Shown here in pieces: positions 4,453 to 5,980 of a stretch of 5,980 bases of DNA. The notes beneath the pieces are model-generated. The model worked only from the letters and a program-made list of their open reading frames with translations, did not search any database and was not told where the DNA came from. The DNA is from Candidatus Bathyarchaeota archaeon ex4484_135 (lineage in GTDB: Archaea; Thermoproteota; Bathyarchaeia; EX4484-135): NCBI GenBank assembly GCA_002255025.1, contig NJEJ01000087.1:1-5980 (forward strand), given 5' to 3'. The first letter of the stretch is position 1, and each line of letters begins with the position of its first letter. Both the position numbers and the translations under genes were made by a program.

Positions 4453-5675
4453 GCCTCCCAGCCCGGGGGCTCCTCCTGCCCCCTTGCTCCTCTTGACAGG
4501 ATTATGGCCACCGATATGGCTGAGGCACCTATGACGGCCACGGTTATGCTCATGTAGAAGATGAGTTCCCTGACCAGCTTACTCGTCAAATCGGGCCTCG
4601 GGGCAGTGGTCCTGCCTATCAACCTCATTTCCTCATCCTCATAGATGTAGAGGTCGTTCTCCAACACGTACCTCTTGGCCTCGTAGGCCTCGGATATGTA
4701 GTCCGTGGTCTTTATCTCCCTGTAAAGTATGGTGACCCAGGCCCAGTATATGGCGTTCCTTATGGCATTAAGCAAGTCTTCCTCTAGGCCGTAAGAAGCC
4801 GTCAGGTCGACAGGCAACCAGCCCCAGGGCGGCACGTAGACGACGGCCCAGCCGTGCCAGCCCACGTCAACAGATGAGTAGACGACATGCCCGTCCCAAG
4901 CCGAGCCCGAGAACACCTTGTGGCGTCCTAAGAGCGGGTACATGTAGATACAGCCTATCTGGAGGTAGGCCGGTATCCCTACTATCCTGCATAGGGTTAT
5001 GAAGAGGTTCGCTTGGTCATCACAATCGCCCTTGCGGCTCAAGAAGGTCTCGTTGGGGTACCTCGGCATGTCGTAGCTCATGTACCTTATGTTCGCATAA
5101 ATCCAACGGATAAAGGAGGCCACTATGTCGAGGACCTTTTCCTTCCCGTAGGACAGGTTATAGGCCAACTCCCTCAGGGGTTGGAAATCCGTTTGCCAAC
5201 AGGCCGCCGGACCACAATAGCGTTCCTTGAGCGAGCCAGGTATCTGGTCGAGCATTCCAGATGCCTCAATAGATATGTCAGGTGCTTCTCCCGTCCTCGA
5301 GGTTATCCTGTACTCGACGGAAAAGGACAAGCTCTCCCTAGGCACGAGCTCCCTGTCCGGTACCTTGAGGATAGCCCATCTGTTCCCGTCGGGGTCCATG
5401 AAGACGCCCTTTATGGGATAAGATGACCACGTGAGTTCTACTTCCTGCAATTCATTCGAGAAGAACAACGGGACGGATACGTCGTAATCGGATAAGGTCA
5501 GGGTCCTGTTGCCCCCGTTGTAGTAGGTTACCGTCAGCCTGTAGGACAGGATGTATTCCTCGACGTAGAGTTCATCCTCGGCTAGGAGAGGCACATAGGT
5601 GTGGAAGAAGGGGCTCAGGGCCAATAACACGGACAGCACGGACAGCACCAGGGCCGTTAACCCGGCCTTCTGCAT
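4416..5675 (-). CDS. Membrane-anchored extracellular transglutaminase-like (cysteine protease fold) protein
   Basis: This 419-residue protein (from ATG 5675) has a signal-anchor helix (about 5-20) and a beta-rich N-terminal ectodomain (about 35-135). A transglutaminase-like core carries the triad Cys218 in RKGDCDDQA, His274 in GWHGWAVVYV and Asp290 in LPVDLTA. A second membrane helix (about 372-393) precedes a short cytoplasmic tail. So the catalytic domain probably faces outside, held at both ends. Potential N-glycosylation sites are NRT (56), NLS (173) and NET (208). Family members are proteases, amidases or cross-linking enzymes; the substrate here is unknown. ATG 5675 was chosen over GTG 5687 because GGTGG lies eight bases before the ATG and includes that GTG. 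It converges on cdvC with 37 bp of antisense overlap covering its last 11 codons plus the stop. It follows rps19 but probably has its own promoter. Confidence 0.88.
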   Translation of the reverse strand: MQKAGLTALVLSVLSVLLALSPFFHTYVPLLAEDELYVEEYILSYRLTVTYYNGGNRTLTLSDYDVSVPLFFSNELQEVELTWSSYPIKGVFMDPDGNRWAILKVPDRELVPRESLSFSVEYRITSRTGEAPDISIEASGMLDQIPGSLKERYCGPAACWQTDFQPLRELAYNLSYGKEKVLDIVASFIRWIYANIRYMSYDMPRYPNETFLSRKGDCDDQANLFITLCRIVGIPAYLQIGCIYMYPLLGRHKVFSGSAWDGHVVYSSVDVGWHGWAVVYVPPWGWLPVDLTASYGLEEDLLNAIRNAIYWAWVTILYREIKTTDYISEAYEAKRYVLENDLYIYEDEEMRLIGRTTAPRPDLTSKLVRELIFYMSITVAVIGASAISVAIILSRGARGQEEPPGWEAYRAPNSSYHSW

Positions 5676-5683
5676 GCCGTCTT

Positions 5684-5688
5684 CCACC
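5684..5688 (-). promoter_or_regulatory. Shine-Dalgarno that decides the start of the transglutaminase-like gene
   Basis: On the minus strand this reads GGTGG, eight bases before ATG 5675. The upstream in-frame GTG at 5687 is part of this site, so it is more likely the ribosome-binding site than the start codon. Confidence 0.55.
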
Positions 5689-5713
5689 TACAATTGACGA
5701 AGTGATAAGGCTG

Positions 5714-5721
5714 CCTTAAAG
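5714..5721 (-). promoter_or_regulatory. Probable TATA box of the transglutaminase-like gene
   Basis: On the minus strand this reads CTTTAAGG. Transcription about 26 bp downstream would begin near 5692, giving a leader of about 16 bases that just includes the GGTGG site. This suggests the gene has its own promoter in the 57-bp gap (from ATG 5687; 69 bp from ATG 5675) after rps19. Confidence 0.45.
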
Positions 5722-5744
5722 TCTTCCGGCTGAGGCCAGGGGCC

Positions 5745-5980
5745 TTACTTCAGGGGCACGTACATGGACGACCTAGAAGCACCTATGCCGGGTGCACCGT
5801 GCTTCACGGGCTTGCAAGTTATGGCGAACTCGCCCAGGTAGTGGCCTATCATCTCGGGCTTTATCTCGACCGGCACGAACTCCTTGCCGTTGTAGACGTG
5901 GATGGTGAGGCCCACCATCTCGGGCAGTATTATCATGTCCCTGACGTGCGTCTTTATGACGACCTTCTTGCCTTCCTTCA
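5745..5980 (-). CDS. rps19: Small-subunit ribosomal protein uS19 (5' end outside window)
   Basis: uS19 sits in the head of the 30S subunit, near the decoding-site side that contacts uS13. The last 77 residues are visible, running KEGKKVVIKTHVRDMIILPEM to the C-terminus. They contain the family signatures RDMIILPEMVG, YNGKEFVPVEI, PEMIGHYLGEF and the terminal RSSMYVPLK. The Met at 5936 is internal; the reading frame stays open to the window edge. Archaeal uS19 is about 130-150 residues, so roughly the N-terminal half is missing. The C-terminal end is intact. In most archaea rps19 is followed by rpl22 in the S10-type cluster, but here the next gene downstream is the transglutaminase-like gene. 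Confidence 0.95.
   Translation of the reverse strand, partial: KEGKKVVIKTHVRDMIILPEMVGLTIHVYNGKEFVPVEIKPEMIGHYLGEFAITCKPVKHGAPGIGASRSSMYVPLK

Noticed and set aside
5013..5426. Plus-strand open frame of 137 aa opposite the transglutaminase-like gene
   Set aside because: There is no ribosome-binding site or promoter, and the minus strand carries a complete catalytic triad across this stretch.
1..5980. tRNA or rRNA genes, CRISPR arrays, insertion sequences, attachment sites
   Set aside because: I looked for cloverleaf-like arms, regularly spaced repeats, transposase motifs and long terminal inverted repeats, and saw none.

Overview
The window looks like a piece of a hyperthermophilic crenarchaeal (Thermoproteota) chromosome, GC-rich (my impression, not counted). 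Three things support this. It carries an ESCRT-III/Cdv cell-division operon, which is absent from Thermoproteales, so a Desulfurococcales/Acidilobales/Sulfolobales-type lineage is more likely. It has an archaeal-type phosphoglycerate mutase and an archaeal uS19. It shows archaeal TATA boxes, GGTG/GAGG Shine-Dalgarno sites, heavy use of AGG (Arg) and ATA (Ile), and GTG/TTG starts. I cannot name the species.

Layout. Positions 1-212 (minus) hold the first 70 codons of apgM. A 156-bp divergent intergenic region separates it from a plus-strand gene of unknown function (369-773). That gene converges, 10 bp apart, on a 73-aa membrane protein gene (784-1005, minus). A 212-bp region (1006-1217) holds a bulged hairpin and two GTAT/ATAC palindromes, and is the likely control region of the division operon. 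Positions 1218-4452 are four overlapping plus-strand genes: a CdvB1/B2-type ESCRT-III paralog, cdvA, cdvB and cdvC. A membrane-anchored transglutaminase-like gene (minus) converges on cdvC and overlaps it by 37 bp. The 3' part of rps19 (uS19) lies upstream of it on the same strand, at the right edge.

How the genes work together. From family knowledge, CdvA binds membrane and recruits CdvB through a C-terminal peptide that docks on the CdvB winged helix. ESCRT-III subunits polymerise, and the Vps4-like ATPase CdvC remodels them to constrict the cell. Here the CdvB1-type subunit is first in the same operon. It carries the clearest CdvC-docking (MIM2-like, LPELP) motif of the two ESCRT-III proteins. 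The MIT domain of CdvC seems to lack its third helix. A perfect 8-bp hairpin with the Shine-Dalgarno in its loop abuts the TTG start of cdvC, suggesting translational control or coupling. These three points are the most interesting in the window.
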